NCBI RefSeq assembly: GCF_900187135.1
Contig: NZ_LT906443.1
Span: 2,108,001-2,172,000, forward strand
DNA: 64,000 nucleotides
Reading direction: 5' to 3'
Source: Corynebacterium ulcerans
Lineage (GTDB): Bacteria; Actinomycetota; Actinomycetes; Mycobacteriales; Mycobacteriaceae
A model generated the notes under the pieces. That model searched no databases and had not been told where the DNA came from. It saw nothing but the letters and a program-made list of their open reading frames with translations. Below are positions 44,893 to 58,613 of the stretch, one piece after another. Position numbers and translations under genes: made by a program. Each line of letters starts with the position of its first letter. Position 1 is the first letter of the stretch.

Positions 44893-45885
44893 ATGGTTTC
44901 CAGATTTACTAAGTTCGCTGCGGTTTTTACAGCGGCTGGCCTTGCATTGAGCGCTTGTAGCGATTCCGGTACTAAAGACAGCGCTACTAGCGCGCAGTCG
45001 AGTGCAAATACCGTGACCGTTCAGGACAACTACGGAACAGTCGAGATTAAAACTCCCGTTGAGCGGGTTGTTGCTACGGATAACCGCACGTTCCAAGTTT
45101 TGGATCAGTGGGGCGTAACTCCTGTTGCCGTGCCTAAGCCGATCGCCCCGTCGACCGTGCCTAACTTCCTTAACAACGATCAGATTGTGGATCTGGGAAC
45201 TCACCGTGAGCCCAATCTTGAGGCAATGGTGGCTACCGACCCGGACCTGATCATCTCCGGCCAGCGCTTTTCCCAGCACTACAAAGAGATGAAGAAGCTT
45301 AACCCCGGTGTCCCTATCGTGGACTTTGAACCTCGCGACGGCGAAGCCTTTGACGCAGAACTTAAGCGCCAAGTGACGGAAATGGGCGTTATCTTTAACA
45401 AAGAAGGCGAAGCCAAGAAGCTTGTGAAAGACTTCGAGGATGCCGTTGCTCGGGCAAAGAAGGCTTACAACGGATCTGACAAAGTCATGGCTGTGAACGT
45501 ATCCGGTGGCGCAATCGGCTACATCGCACCGCATGTTGGTCGTGTGTATGGTCCCGTTTTTGATCTGTTGGGTCTCAAGCCTGCGCTACAGATTGAGGGT
45601 GCCTCCTCAAACCACAAGGGTGATGATATTTCTGTCGAGGCAATCGCGGACTCGAATCCTGACTGGATTCTTGTTCTCGACCGCGATGGAGCAATCATGG
45701 CTGATGACGCAAAGTACACCCCTGCTAAAGACGTGATCGCTAAGAACCAGGCGCTGGCAGGAGTCGCTGCGGTAAAGAACCAAAAAGTACTTGTTGCTCC
45801 GCAGGACACCTACCGCAATGAGTCGATCATCACTTACACGAAGATCTTCAATTCGATTGCCGACGCTTTCGAACAGGGTAAATAA
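44893..45885 (+). CDS. Iron-siderophore ABC transporter substrate-binding lipoprotein
   Basis: The ATG at 44893 (MVSRFTKFAAVF, 330 aa) has AAGGATAAGG upstream; the longer frame is rejected. Signal peptide with lipobox LSAC (Cys about residue 22). The body is a PF01497-type periplasmic-binding domain: VERVVATDNRTFQVLDQWGV, ATDPDLIISGQRF, and a C-terminal NPDWILVLDRDGA. The closest remembered relatives are YclQ/CeuE-like petrobactin or catecholate siderophore binders and C. glutamicum cg0924. It captures ferric siderophore outside the membrane for the permease pair and ATPase encoded downstream. Confidence 0.9.
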   Translation: MVSRFTKFAAVFTAAGLALSACSDSGTKDSATSAQSSANTVTVQDNYGTVEIKTPVERVVATDNRTFQVLDQWGVTPVAVPKPIAPSTVPNFLNNDQIVDLGTHREPNLEAMVATDPDLIISGQRFSQHYKEMKKLNPGVPIVDFEPRDGEAFDAELKRQVTEMGVIFNKEGEAKKLVKDFEDAVARAKKAYNGSDKVMAVNVSGGAIGYIAPHVGRVYGPVFDLLGLKPALQIEGASSNHKGDDISVEAIADSNPDWILVLDRDGAIMADDAKYTPAKDVIAKNQALAGVAAVKNQKVLVAPQDTYRNESIITYTKIFNSIADAFEQGK

Positions 45886-46000
45886 CATCTGTGCCGTGTG
45901 CGGTGGACTTTATTAAAAGACTGGGGATTGCTAGCCGAGAGGTTGAGCAATCCCCGTTCTGCCGTTCATCACTGGTGTTCACTCGTAGAGCTCGATTTTT

Positions 46001-46967
46001 ATGAAAACACATACTACGCTGACGCAGCGTTTCAATGTCCGCCTTCTTTTGGCCGCGTGTGCCGTTGTTGGCTTGCTTATAGTGTCCCTTCTCACCGGCG
46101 AATATGACATTTTCTCTGGCGGAGAAGTAGACATTTTTGGAATTACGCGGATTCCAAGGACCGTAGCGCTTGTCTTGGCAGGGGCCGCGATGTCTATGTC
46201 GGGCCTTGTGATGCAAATGATCACGCAGAACAGATTCGTGGAACCAACCACGACAGGGACTACGGAATGGGCTGGGTTGGGACTGCTATTTTGTATGCTG
46301 ACGTTCCCACAAGCCAGCATTCTGGATCGAATGCTTTCTGCGGTGGTTTTTTCTTTTGCCGGAACAATGGTCTTTTTCCTTTTCTTACGCAGAGTCTCCT
46401 TGCGCTCTTCGCTGGTAGTTCCGATCGTTGGAATCATGTTGGGCGCCGTGGTTAGTTCGGTTTCTACTTTTGTTGCACTAAAAACTGACACCTTGCAGAC
46501 CTTAGGTGTGTGGTTCCAAGGAAGTTTCACCTCTGTGTCTAAAGGACAATACGAGGTTCTGTGGGCGGTAGCACTAGTGGTTGTCGCGGTCTTTTTCTAT
46601 GCGGATCGTTTAACTGCCACGGGCTTGGGGGAAGATATAGCAACCAATATCGGTGTCAATTACAACCGCATGGTGCTTATCGGTACGTCGCTGATCGCTC
46701 TTGCGACTGGCGTTGTCACTGTCGTCATCGGCAATCTGCCGTTCTTGGGGGCTTATTATTCCCAATTTGGTTTCTATCTTTAGGGGGGATGACCTGCGAG
46801 GAAACCTACCGTGGGTATGCCTAAGTGGGATAGGGCTGGTGACGGTCTGCGACCTCATTTCGCGCACCATCATTTCTCCTTTTGAAGTGCCGGTTTCCGT
46901 GGTGTTGGGCATGTTTGGGGCAGTTGTTTTTGTGGGGCTCATTGTGAGGCAGGTTCGACGTGGCTAG
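46001..46967 (+). pseudogene. FecCD-type siderophore permease, frameshifted at a G run
   Basis: The frame from ATG 46001 encodes about 250 residues of a FecCD permease (RIPRTVALVLAGAAMSMSGL, MQMITQNRFVEPTTTGTTEWA, up to VIGNLPFLG) and then ends abnormally at 46783. The missing part continues in the next frame as GLIIPNLVSIFRGDDLRG, LPWVCLSGIGL and so on to 46967. Removing one G from the GGGGG run at 46747-46751 restores NLPFLGLIIPNLVS, exactly the family sequence, for a protein of about 322 aa. Without that correction the last two or three membrane helices are lost. It is either a true inactivating mutation, a slippage switch or a sequencing error. The next permease gene overlaps the restored 3' end. 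Confidence 0.9.
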
Positions 46968-48018
46968 GGGACTATCTCAAAAAGTAAGAGCGCACGATCC
47001 CCAGGATTTGACTAATAATCGGCGATCCGGAGCGTTTCAGACGCGTCGGGAGCAACGGCGATATTGGATAATTCTTTCCATCGTTGTTTTTGCCGGTTTG
47101 TCCTGCGCTTTTGGTCTTTTGGTATACAAAAATCCGATGCCTTTTGGCACACAGCGTTTTTGGCTCATCGCAGAACGACGAACAAATGCCATCATTGCGA
47201 TGGCCGTAGTGGCTTTTTGTCAGTCATTGGCCACGGTGGCGTTTCAAACGGTGACAAATAATAGAATTATTACACCGTCAATTATGGGATTTGAGTCGCT
47301 GTATCGTGTGATTCATACGTCGACAGTGTTTTTCTTTGGCTCTGTGGGACTTATGCAGTCGCGTACTGTGCCAATGTTCCTTCTGCAACTTGCGCTGATG
47401 ATTGGTCTGTCGATGGTGCTTTACGCATGGTTGCTCACCGGCAAGAACTCTAATATGCATGCGCTGCTGCTCATCGGAATTATTATCGGCGCTGGTCTAG
47501 GTAGCCTCGCTACGTTTATGCAACGATTGCTTACCCCGAGCGAATTCGACGTGTTAACCGCACGGCTTTTCGGGTCAATCAGCAATGCAGACCCCGTGTA
47601 TTTCCCGATCGCCATACCTTTGGTCCTCGTGGCTGGTGGGGCGCTTCTTGTGATGGCAAGACAGCTCAATCTGCTGCAGCTGGGACGTGAAGTAGCAATC
47701 AACGCCGGAATGAATCACAAAGTGCTATCAGTGCTCACTTTGGTACTGGTATCTGTGCTGATGGCTACCTCGACCGCGCTGGTTGGGCCTATGACATTCC
47801 TGGGTTTCTTGGTAGCTACGTTGGCGTATCAATGTGCGAATACTTTTGACCACAGGTACGTCTTTCCTATGGCATGGGCGTTGGGATTTGTGATTCTGAC
47901 GTCTGCATATTTTGTGATGAACCATATTTTCTACGCCCAAGGTGTGGTCTCTATCATCATTGAACTAGTGGGCGGAATTATTTTCCTTATCGTCATTCTG
48001 AAAAAGGGGCGTCTGTGA
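46960..48018 (+). CDS. Siderophore ABC transporter permease (second subunit, FecCD type)
   Basis: The GTG at 46960 overlaps the 3' end of the first permease by 8 bases. The 352-aa protein has a basic N-terminal extension (about 1-30) and eight to nine membrane helices. Conserved positions are AMAVVAFCQSLATVAFQ, NRIITPSIMGFESLY, the coupling region LGREVAINAGMNHK and STALVGPMTFLGFLVATLAYQ. This pairs with the broken upstream permease to form a heterodimeric channel, as in YclN/YclO. The ATPase gene start overlaps by four bases. Confidence 0.92.
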   Translation: MARGLSQKVRAHDPQDLTNNRRSGAFQTRREQRRYWIILSIVVFAGLSCAFGLLVYKNPMPFGTQRFWLIAERRTNAIIAMAVVAFCQSLATVAFQTVTNNRIITPSIMGFESLYRVIHTSTVFFFGSVGLMQSRTVPMFLLQLALMIGLSMVLYAWLLTGKNSNMHALLLIGIIIGAGLGSLATFMQRLLTPSEFDVLTARLFGSISNADPVYFPIAIPLVLVAGGALLVMARQLNLLQLGREVAINAGMNHKVLSVLTLVLVSVLMATSTALVGPMTFLGFLVATLAYQCANTFDHRYVFPMAWALGFVILTSAYFVMNHIFYAQGVVSIIIELVGGIIFLIVILKKGRL

Positions 48019-48770
48019 TTCAGCTAGATCACGTAGCAAAGAACTACAACAGCGAAGTCTCCATTGGTCCTGTGGATCTTGAAATTCCTCAAGGCGGTAT
48101 CACAGCTTTCATCGGTCCCAACGGGGCAGGGAAGTCCACACTTTTGACGATGATCGGAAGGCTTTTGCCTATCGACGCCGGCCAGATCGCCGTAGCCGGC
48201 TACGACGTTGCAGCTACCAAATCCAAGGATCTTGCAAAGATTGTCTCCATCCTGAGGCAAGAAAATCACTTCATCACCCGGCTTACAGTGCGCCAGCTTG
48301 TCGGCTTCGGGCGCTTTCCCTACTCAAAAGGAAAGCTAACTGCTCAGGATGAGGAGATCGTTTCTAAGTACATTGATTTTCTTAACCTGCGTCCTTTAGA
48401 AAATCGCTACCTTGACCAGCTCTCAGGTGGACAGCGCCAGCGCGCGTATGTGGCTATGGTGCTGGCGCAGGAAACCGACTATGTGCTTCTCGACGAACCC
48501 CTCAATAACTTGGACATCGCACATTCCGTGGAAATGATGCGCCACCTGCGCGATATCGCACGGGACCTAGGTCGAACAGTCATAGTGGTTCTCCATGACA
48601 TCAACTTTGCAGCGCGTTATGCCGACTACATTTGTGCGGTTAAAGACGGAAACGTAGCTCATTTTGGTCCAGTAGCCACTGCGATGGACAGCGAGATACT
48701 GACCCAGATATTTAATACCCCTGTACGAGTCATTGACGGGCCTGATGGTCCATTGGCTTGTTATCACTAG
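48015..48770 (+). CDS. Siderophore ABC transporter ATP-binding protein
   Basis: The GTG at 48015 overlaps the permease stop codon. The 251-aa ATPase has Walker A GPNGAGKST (about residues 35-43), signature LSGGQRQRAYVAMVLAQ (about 136-152), Walker B YVLLDEPLNNLD and switch VLHD. The stretches GRFPYSKGKL and NLDIAHSVEMM closely resemble B. subtilis YclP and CeuD-type ATPases of catecholate siderophore importers. It energises uptake through the two permeases. A strong terminator follows. Confidence 0.94.
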   Translation: MIQLDHVAKNYNSEVSIGPVDLEIPQGGITAFIGPNGAGKSTLLTMIGRLLPIDAGQIAVAGYDVAATKSKDLAKIVSILRQENHFITRLTVRQLVGFGRFPYSKGKLTAQDEEIVSKYIDFLNLRPLENRYLDQLSGGQRQRAYVAMVLAQETDYVLLDEPLNNLDIAHSVEMMRHLRDIARDLGRTVIVVLHDINFAARYADYICAVKDGNVAHFGPVATAMDSEILTQIFNTPVRVIDGPDGPLACYH

Positions 48771-48774
48771 CGAT

Positions 48775-48810
48775 AAAGCGCCGTAGGAATTCCTTTTCCT
48801 ACGGCGCTTT
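48775..48810 (+). terminator. Terminator of siderophore importer operon
   Basis: Arms AAAGCGCCGTAGGAA and TTCCTACGGCGCTTT with a short loop; a T-run (CTTTTTA) appears six bases after the stem. Confidence 0.9.
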
Positions 48811-49550
48811 GATGCTTTTTACGGCCTTGTTGATTGAACGCTGCTTAAATAATGTGTGAAAAACGTGTTCTGACCTGGCAAGTTGTGTGTTCCGCACGTG
48901 GTGTGTAACTTTATGTGAGTCGCCGCGACCGACAGCGCCCCTCACAGAGGCAAACACCACGAAGGTGATTGTGAATCAGTGAGTGTAAGGCGAGAGGAAA
49001 ACAAGCAGGCGATAAACAAAAAGTATTCTTACATTCAGTACACACCAATATCGTTGGTGTGTGGGGTGTGGGTGTGTTGTTTGAGAACTCAATAGTGTGC
49101 CAATGTACTTATAAATTTATTTTATGGTTGACATGGTGATAGCTACGTTTTGTAGTTAAACAATGATGCGTTGTTGCATGATGTTTATGTGATGATCACG
49201 GTATACACAGTTTTGGCCGGCAAGTGTGGCTTGCTTGTAAAAATGTTGTGCCGAGGAAATAAGTTGTTTATGCGAAACATGGTGTGTGTTTCATGTCCAT
49301 GACTCTTGTGTGGGTTGTGGTGTGGGATTCCATGTGAACAAACAATATTCACACGCATGTTGTGTGTGTGGGTGTTGGGTGGTTGTTGTGTTGTCTCGTC
49401 AAGGCATCGATGATCACTGTTTTTTGCTTTACTTTTTTCATTATTTTTTTGATGAATGATCAATAGGATTATTTTTTGTTGGTTGTTTGTTTTTTTGCCA
49501 GTTTTGGTTGGGCTTTTCACGAAGCCTGGTTGGTCTTTTTTGACTGATTT
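48811..49550 (+). promoter_or_regulatory. Promoter and leader region of the rRNA operon
   Basis: No protein gene is supported over about 740 bases. TTGACA occurs at 49128-49133, with TAGTTA 19 bases later as a poor -10. A segment TGTGTTGTTTGAGAACTCAA.. (about 49073-49099) recurs in the 16S-23S spacer and is the likely antitermination/processing element. The sequence is rich in TG and GT repeats, as rRNA leaders of corynebacteria often are. Confidence 0.6.
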
Positions 49551-54523
<4,973 letters not shown>

Positions 54524-54645
54524 TTTGTGGTGTGTTAAATAATTGTTGTGCCTGGAGCGTTTGAAAAAGAAGAAGAGTTTTGTTGCTTGTGTTCACTGTG
54601 CAGTGTCTGACATGACACGTGTTGTGTGTTGTGTTATATAGGATG

Positions 54646-54763
54646 TGTTGGTGGTTATAGCGTCGGGGGTACGCCCGGTCCCTTTCCGAACCCGGAAGCT
54701 AAGCCCGATTGCGCTGATGGTACTGCACCTGGGAGGGTGTGGGAGAGTAGGTCGCCGCCAACC
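54646..54763 (+). rRNA. rrf: 5S ribosomal RNA
   Basis: About 118 bases. The 5' GTTGGTGG pairs with 3' CCGCCAAC. Loop A-C sequences GGTCCCTTTCCGAACCCGGA and AAGCTAAGCCC are typical. It follows 23S by about 120 bases. Confidence 0.95.
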
Positions 54764-54794
54764 AAAAAATTTGATACAAACAAAAAAAGATTAT

Positions 54795-54859
54795 GGAGAG
54801 TCTAGGTGTGATGCCTTACCCTGTGGGGTGGGTGTGGTGCTTAGACTCTCCTTCTTTTT
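54795..54859 (+). terminator. Terminator of rRNA operon
   Basis: A long stem with arms GGAGAGTCTA and TAGACTCTCC, partly paired inside, is followed by TTCTTTTT. Confidence 0.9.
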
Positions 54860-54971
54860 GTGCATACCCATATTAAAAACCCCGGAAGACAGGGGGTGTT
54901 CCCTAGGGATTTTAAGAGGCTGACGGGGGTTAAGCCCTTTTTCCTAGGGAGCTTTTATACGTAGCAGCCTC

Positions 54972-56141
54972 TTAACAAGCAGGGGCTTTCAGACACCCAA
55001 TCGCCGTGAGGATCTCTTGTCGCTCTCTGCAGTATGCAAAGCGGATCGCGTTGCTCCAGCCCACGGAAGAGTCTGTAAAAGGTTCTATTGGGATGGCTGC
55101 TACGCCTTTCTCTTGGGGGAGATCGAGGCAGAATTGGTTGCCGTTTTTATCAGTAATAGAGGAGATATCGGCGACAACGTAGAAGGCGCCGTGGGTGTCG
55201 TAGACGTTGAATCCTGCTTGGCGCAGGCCGTCGGAAAGCAGAATGCCTTTAGCTTCGGTCTCTGCAACGGTGCTGCGGATCCACGCGTCTTCATGGTCTA
55301 GCGCATAAGCGATAGCGGGCTGGAATGGGGTGGCACCGACATAGCTCATGAATTGCTTTGCTTTGAATACTGCGTCGAGTAGCGGCGCGGGGGCTAGCGC
55401 CCATCCAGTTTTCCAGCCGGTTACGTTGAACGTCTTAGCTGCGGAGGAGACCGTAATGGTGCGTTCGAGCATACCTGGAAGGCTCGCTATCGGGACATGA
55501 GAGTGGTTGCCAAAGGTGTAATGTTCATAAACTTCATCAGAGAGGACGAGGAGATCATGCTCAGCACAGACCGAGGCGAAGGCCTTGAGTGTTTGTTCAC
55601 TAAAAACAGCGCCCGTTGGGTTATGAGGTGAATTGATAATCACCATGGACGTGCGAGGGGTAATAGCAGCTGTAAAAGCGTCTATGTCAAGCGTCCACGA
55701 GCGTCCATCTGGAATGAGTGGAACAGCTATACGACGCGCCCCAGCGAGCGCGATGGACGCAGCATAAGAGTCATAATAGGGCTCAAAGACGAGGACGTCT
55801 TCGCCGGGTTCTACCAGGCCCAATATCGTGGCGGAAATCGCTTCGGTTGCGCCCACCGTCACAAGGACTTCGGTATCAGGATCGTAGGAGACACCGAAGT
55901 GTCGTTCTCGGGCGCTAGCAATGGCTTGGCGCAAACGAGGAATCCCACGAGCCGGCGCATACTGGTTGTTGCCTTTAGCTATTTCTTGCTGAGCACGTTC
56001 GAGCATGGCTACGGGGCCATCGCTTTCGGGAAAGCCTTGACCAAGGTTGACTGCATGGAATTCTGCGGCCTTTGCACTCATCGTGGCAAAGATGGTTTGG
56101 CCAAATTCGTTTAGGCGCTGCACACCGGGACTATGCGTCAT
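54972..56141 (-). CDS. Class I/II pyridoxal-phosphate aminotransferase
   Basis: The 389-aa protein is a fold-type I aminotransferase, with VNLGQGFPESDGP (about residues 31-43), the substrate/PLP Asn in INSPHNPTG, the Asp/Tyr pair LSDEVYEHYTF and the Schiff-base lysine in SSAAKTFNVTGWKTGWA (about 229-245). It most resembles the kynurenine/glutamine aminotransferase-like group; the M. tuberculosis gene at the same relative position (Rv0858c) is annotated DapC. I cannot choose between succinyl-diaminopimelate aminotransferase and a broad-specificity enzyme. The ATG at 56141 overlaps the stop of the next upstream gene (56141-56143), so the two genes are co-transcribed. Confidence 0.88.
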   Translation of the reverse strand: MTHSPGVQRLNEFGQTIFATMSAKAAEFHAVNLGQGFPESDGPVAMLERAQQEIAKGNNQYAPARGIPRLRQAIASARERHFGVSYDPDTEVLVTVGATEAISATILGLVEPGEDVLVFEPYYDSYAASIALAGARRIAVPLIPDGRSWTLDIDAFTAAITPRTSMVIINSPHNPTGAVFSEQTLKAFASVCAEHDLLVLSDEVYEHYTFGNHSHVPIASLPGMLERTITVSSAAKTFNVTGWKTGWALAPAPLLDAVFKAKQFMSYVGATPFQPAIAYALDHEDAWIRSTVAETEAKGILLSDGLRQAGFNVYDTHGAFYVVADISSITDKNGNQFCLDLPQEKGVAAIPIEPFTDSSVGWSNAIRFAYCRERQEILTAIGCLKAPAC

Positions 56142-56782
56142 TAGTCGATCACCAGCAGATCAAATTTGGTTTCTTTAACGTCGTCCAACCGGGTGAGGTT
56201 TTTGTGCAATGTGTTCCACTGCTCATCAGGAATTTCCTCCACGGCGCGTTCAATAACGGTGGGATCAGTGGTAGCCCACCCGATGGGCATGGGAGAAATC
56301 TGATCCCAGGTGCCTTGGCTGTGTACAGAGCGTTGTCCTGCAACAGCGACCACCGGGACGCGTTGGCCCACGGTGCGCTCTACGCCTTCAAGATTGGTGA
56401 TGTTGCGGGTAGCCAGAGCCCACGTGGGAGGAGCCTGATCATCAACATTTGCATTGACTAATGCCATGACAACAAAATCGCGGGGATTAACCTCTGCGAT
56501 CATTCCTGCTGCTAAAGGATAGTTCTGGTAGAGGCTTTCTGCAGTTCCCACTTTTTTAGGAATCACGGTTATCATCGCAAAGCTAATCAGGGCCATGATC
56601 GCAAAAATTGCAAAGACTATCCCGCCAAAAGTCCCTCCTAGGGCCAAGAGCAAGGCGATACCTATGACGAGCTGTATGAGTCCAAAAAGGCCAGCTGAAA
56701 GCTGTAAGCGTTTGGTGTCCTTTAACAACTCATTATTCTTTTTGGCGTAATCGGAGTCGATAGGGAAAGAAAACTTTTGCAT
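56141..56782 (-). CDS. DUF3239 membrane protein
   Basis: The 213-aa protein has two adjacent membrane helices (about residues 30-50 and 53-72), then a soluble domain of about 140 residues. The conserved middle LAAGMIAEVNPRDFVVMALVN and the terminal TKFDLLVID are features I associate with the corynebacterial DUF3239 family. Function unknown. It starts with MQKFSFPIDS at 56782, and its stop overlaps the aminotransferase start. It may be a membrane partner of that enzyme, but only linkage supports this. Confidence 0.72.
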   Translation of the reverse strand: MQKFSFPIDSDYAKKNNELLKDTKRLQLSAGLFGLIQLVIGIALLLALGGTFGGIVFAIFAIMALISFAMITVIPKKVGTAESLYQNYPLAAGMIAEVNPRDFVVMALVNANVDDQAPPTWALATRNITNLEGVERTVGQRVPVVAVAGQRSVHSQGTWDQISPMPIGWATTDPTVIERAVEEIPDEQWNTLHKNLTRLDDVKETKFDLLVID

Positions 56783-56848
56783 GATTGGTCAGGTTCCTTG
56801 GTAGAAAACGCGGAAAGCAGCCTTGGACTGCTCTTATAGCTTAACTGT

Positions 56849-58498
56849 CTAGACGAGGTCGGCTGCATCGATGATCCGGTATGCATAGCCTTGTTCGGCT
56901 AGGAATCGTTGTCTGTGTGCTGCATACTCACTATCCAGGCTGTCGCGGCTCACAACGCTATAGAAGTGAGCCTCTGAACCATCGGACTTTGGGCGTAACA
57001 GCCTTCCTAGCCGCTGCGCCTCCTCCTGCCGTGAACCGAAAGTGCCGGACACCTGGATGGCTACTGCGGCTTCCGGTAAGTCGATAGAGAAGTTAGCTAC
57101 TTTGCTCACTACGAGAGTGGTGATGTCACCAGCGCGGAATTTGTTAAATAACTCTTCACGCTTTTTATTGCTTGTCTTCCCCTCAATCACAGGAACACCA
57201 AAACGTGTCCCGAGTTCTTCTAATTGGTCGATGTAAGCGCCGATGATGAGCGTCGGCAAGCCTTGATGGCGTTGCAGGAGCGTATCGACGGCGCGAAGCT
57301 TGGACTCCGCGCAGGCAGCAATGCGATAGCGATCTTGGTTTTCCGCCGTGGCATAGAGCATGCGCTCTTCTTCTGTCATGGTCGTGCGGACTTCAGTACA
57401 CTCTGCGGTGGCGATAAACCCACGTTGTTCTAAGTCTTTCCACGGGGCGTCGTAACGCTTTGGCCCAATCAAGCTAAATACATCGCCTTCTCGACCGTCC
57501 TCTCGGACAAGGGTCGCAGTAAGACCTAAGCGTCTGCGTGATTGGAGATCGGAAGTCATTCGGAAGACTGGTGCCGGAAGAAGGTGGACTTCATCGTAGA
57601 TAATGAGTCCCCAGTCACGAGAATCAAAGAGTTCAAGGGCACGGTATTCCCCTTTGGTTTTACGCGTGACCACTTGATATGTTGCGATGGTCACCGGTCG
57701 AATCTCCTTTTTCTCCCCGGAATATTCGCCGATTTCCTCTGGTGTTAGCGTTGTACGCCGTAGCAGCTCATCGCGCCATTGTCGTCCGGCTACGGTGTTG
57801 GTGACCAAAATAAGAGTAGTGGCCTGTGCTTGGGCCATGGAAGCGGCTCCCACCATGGTTTTTCCTGCCCCACAAGGGAGCACGACTACGCCGCTTCCTC
57901 CTTCCCAAAAAGAATCCGCAGCCATCTTTTGGTAGTCGCGTAGCTCCCAGTGCTCATGCTCCTGAGACAACGCAATCGGATGAGCCTCACCATCCACATA
58001 GCCTGCGAGATCTTCAGCCGGCCAGCCGACTTTGAGCAGCTCTTGTTTGAGTCGACCTCGCTCAGAAGGATGCACAACGATCGTTTCTTCATCGATCTGT
58101 GCACCTAACATGGGACGGATCTTCTTATGGCGAATCAACTCAGCGAGAATTGCCGGTTCTGCCGATTCCAGAATAAGACCATGCGCAGGATGCTTGTGCA
58201 GCCGTACTCGACCGTACTTAGACATGGTCTCGGCGACGTCGATAAGCAAAGCCTGCGGGACGGGGAATCGCGAGAATTTTTCTAATACATCGACAACGCC
58301 TTCTGCGTCATGACCTGCGGCACGGGCGTTCCATAAAGCTAAAGGAGTGATCCGATAGGTATGAATATGCTCAGGAGCTCGCTCCAACTCCGCAAAGGGG
58401 GCTAGCGCAGCTCGTGCTGCACCGGCTTGGGCGTGGTCGATTTCTAACAAAACGGTTTTATCCGACTGAACGATCAGCGGACCGTCACCAAATGCCAC
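56849..58498 (-). CDS. XPB/ERCC3-like DNA repair helicase
   Basis: The GTG at 58498 (MAFGDGPLIVQSDKT, 549 aa) is chosen because GAGGAG lies 9 bases upstream and the start then matches mycobacterial XPB (542 aa); a TTG 24 bases earlier is also open. Superfamily 2 motifs: Walker A PCGAGKT (about 203-209), DEVH box IIYDEVHLLP (about 300-309), TATL (about 325-328), and motif VI QEEAQRLGRLLRP. An N-terminal damage-recognition-like domain (residues 1-150) includes VLLEIDHAQAGAARAAL. XPB is a 3'-5' DNA helicase thought to act in nucleotide excision repair. The helicase-C gene upstream on the same strand is its usual neighbour. Confidence 0.93.
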   Translation of the reverse strand: MAFGDGPLIVQSDKTVLLEIDHAQAGAARAALAPFAELERAPEHIHTYRITPLALWNARAAGHDAEGVVDVLEKFSRFPVPQALLIDVAETMSKYGRVRLHKHPAHGLILESAEPAILAELIRHKKIRPMLGAQIDEETIVVHPSERGRLKQELLKVGWPAEDLAGYVDGEAHPIALSQEHEHWELRDYQKMAADSFWEGGSGVVVLPCGAGKTMVGAASMAQAQATTLILVTNTVAGRQWRDELLRRTTLTPEEIGEYSGEKKEIRPVTIATYQVVTRKTKGEYRALELFDSRDWGLIIYDEVHLLPAPVFRMTSDLQSRRRLGLTATLVREDGREGDVFSLIGPKRYDAPWKDLEQRGFIATAECTEVRTTMTEEERMLYATAENQDRYRIAACAESKLRAVDTLLQRHQGLPTLIIGAYIDQLEELGTRFGVPVIEGKTSNKKREELFNKFRAGDITTLVVSKVANFSIDLPEAAVAIQVSGTFGSRQEEAQRLGRLLRPKSDGSEAHFYSVVSRDSLDSEYAAHRQRFLAEQGYAYRIIDAADLV

Positions 58499-58613
58499 AG
58501 GGAAACACTCCTCAACCCTCAAGGGAAATACAGACTGTCCATTATGGCATTGAGCGACTTGGCATCCCAGCTTTTATGCACGAATACGCTGTTATATCGA
58601 CAGGGCGTGGCTA

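Noticed and set aside
48811..49200. CRISPR-like repetitiveness in the GT-rich rRNA leader
   Set aside because: The repeats are irregular dinucleotide-type runs without regular spacers.
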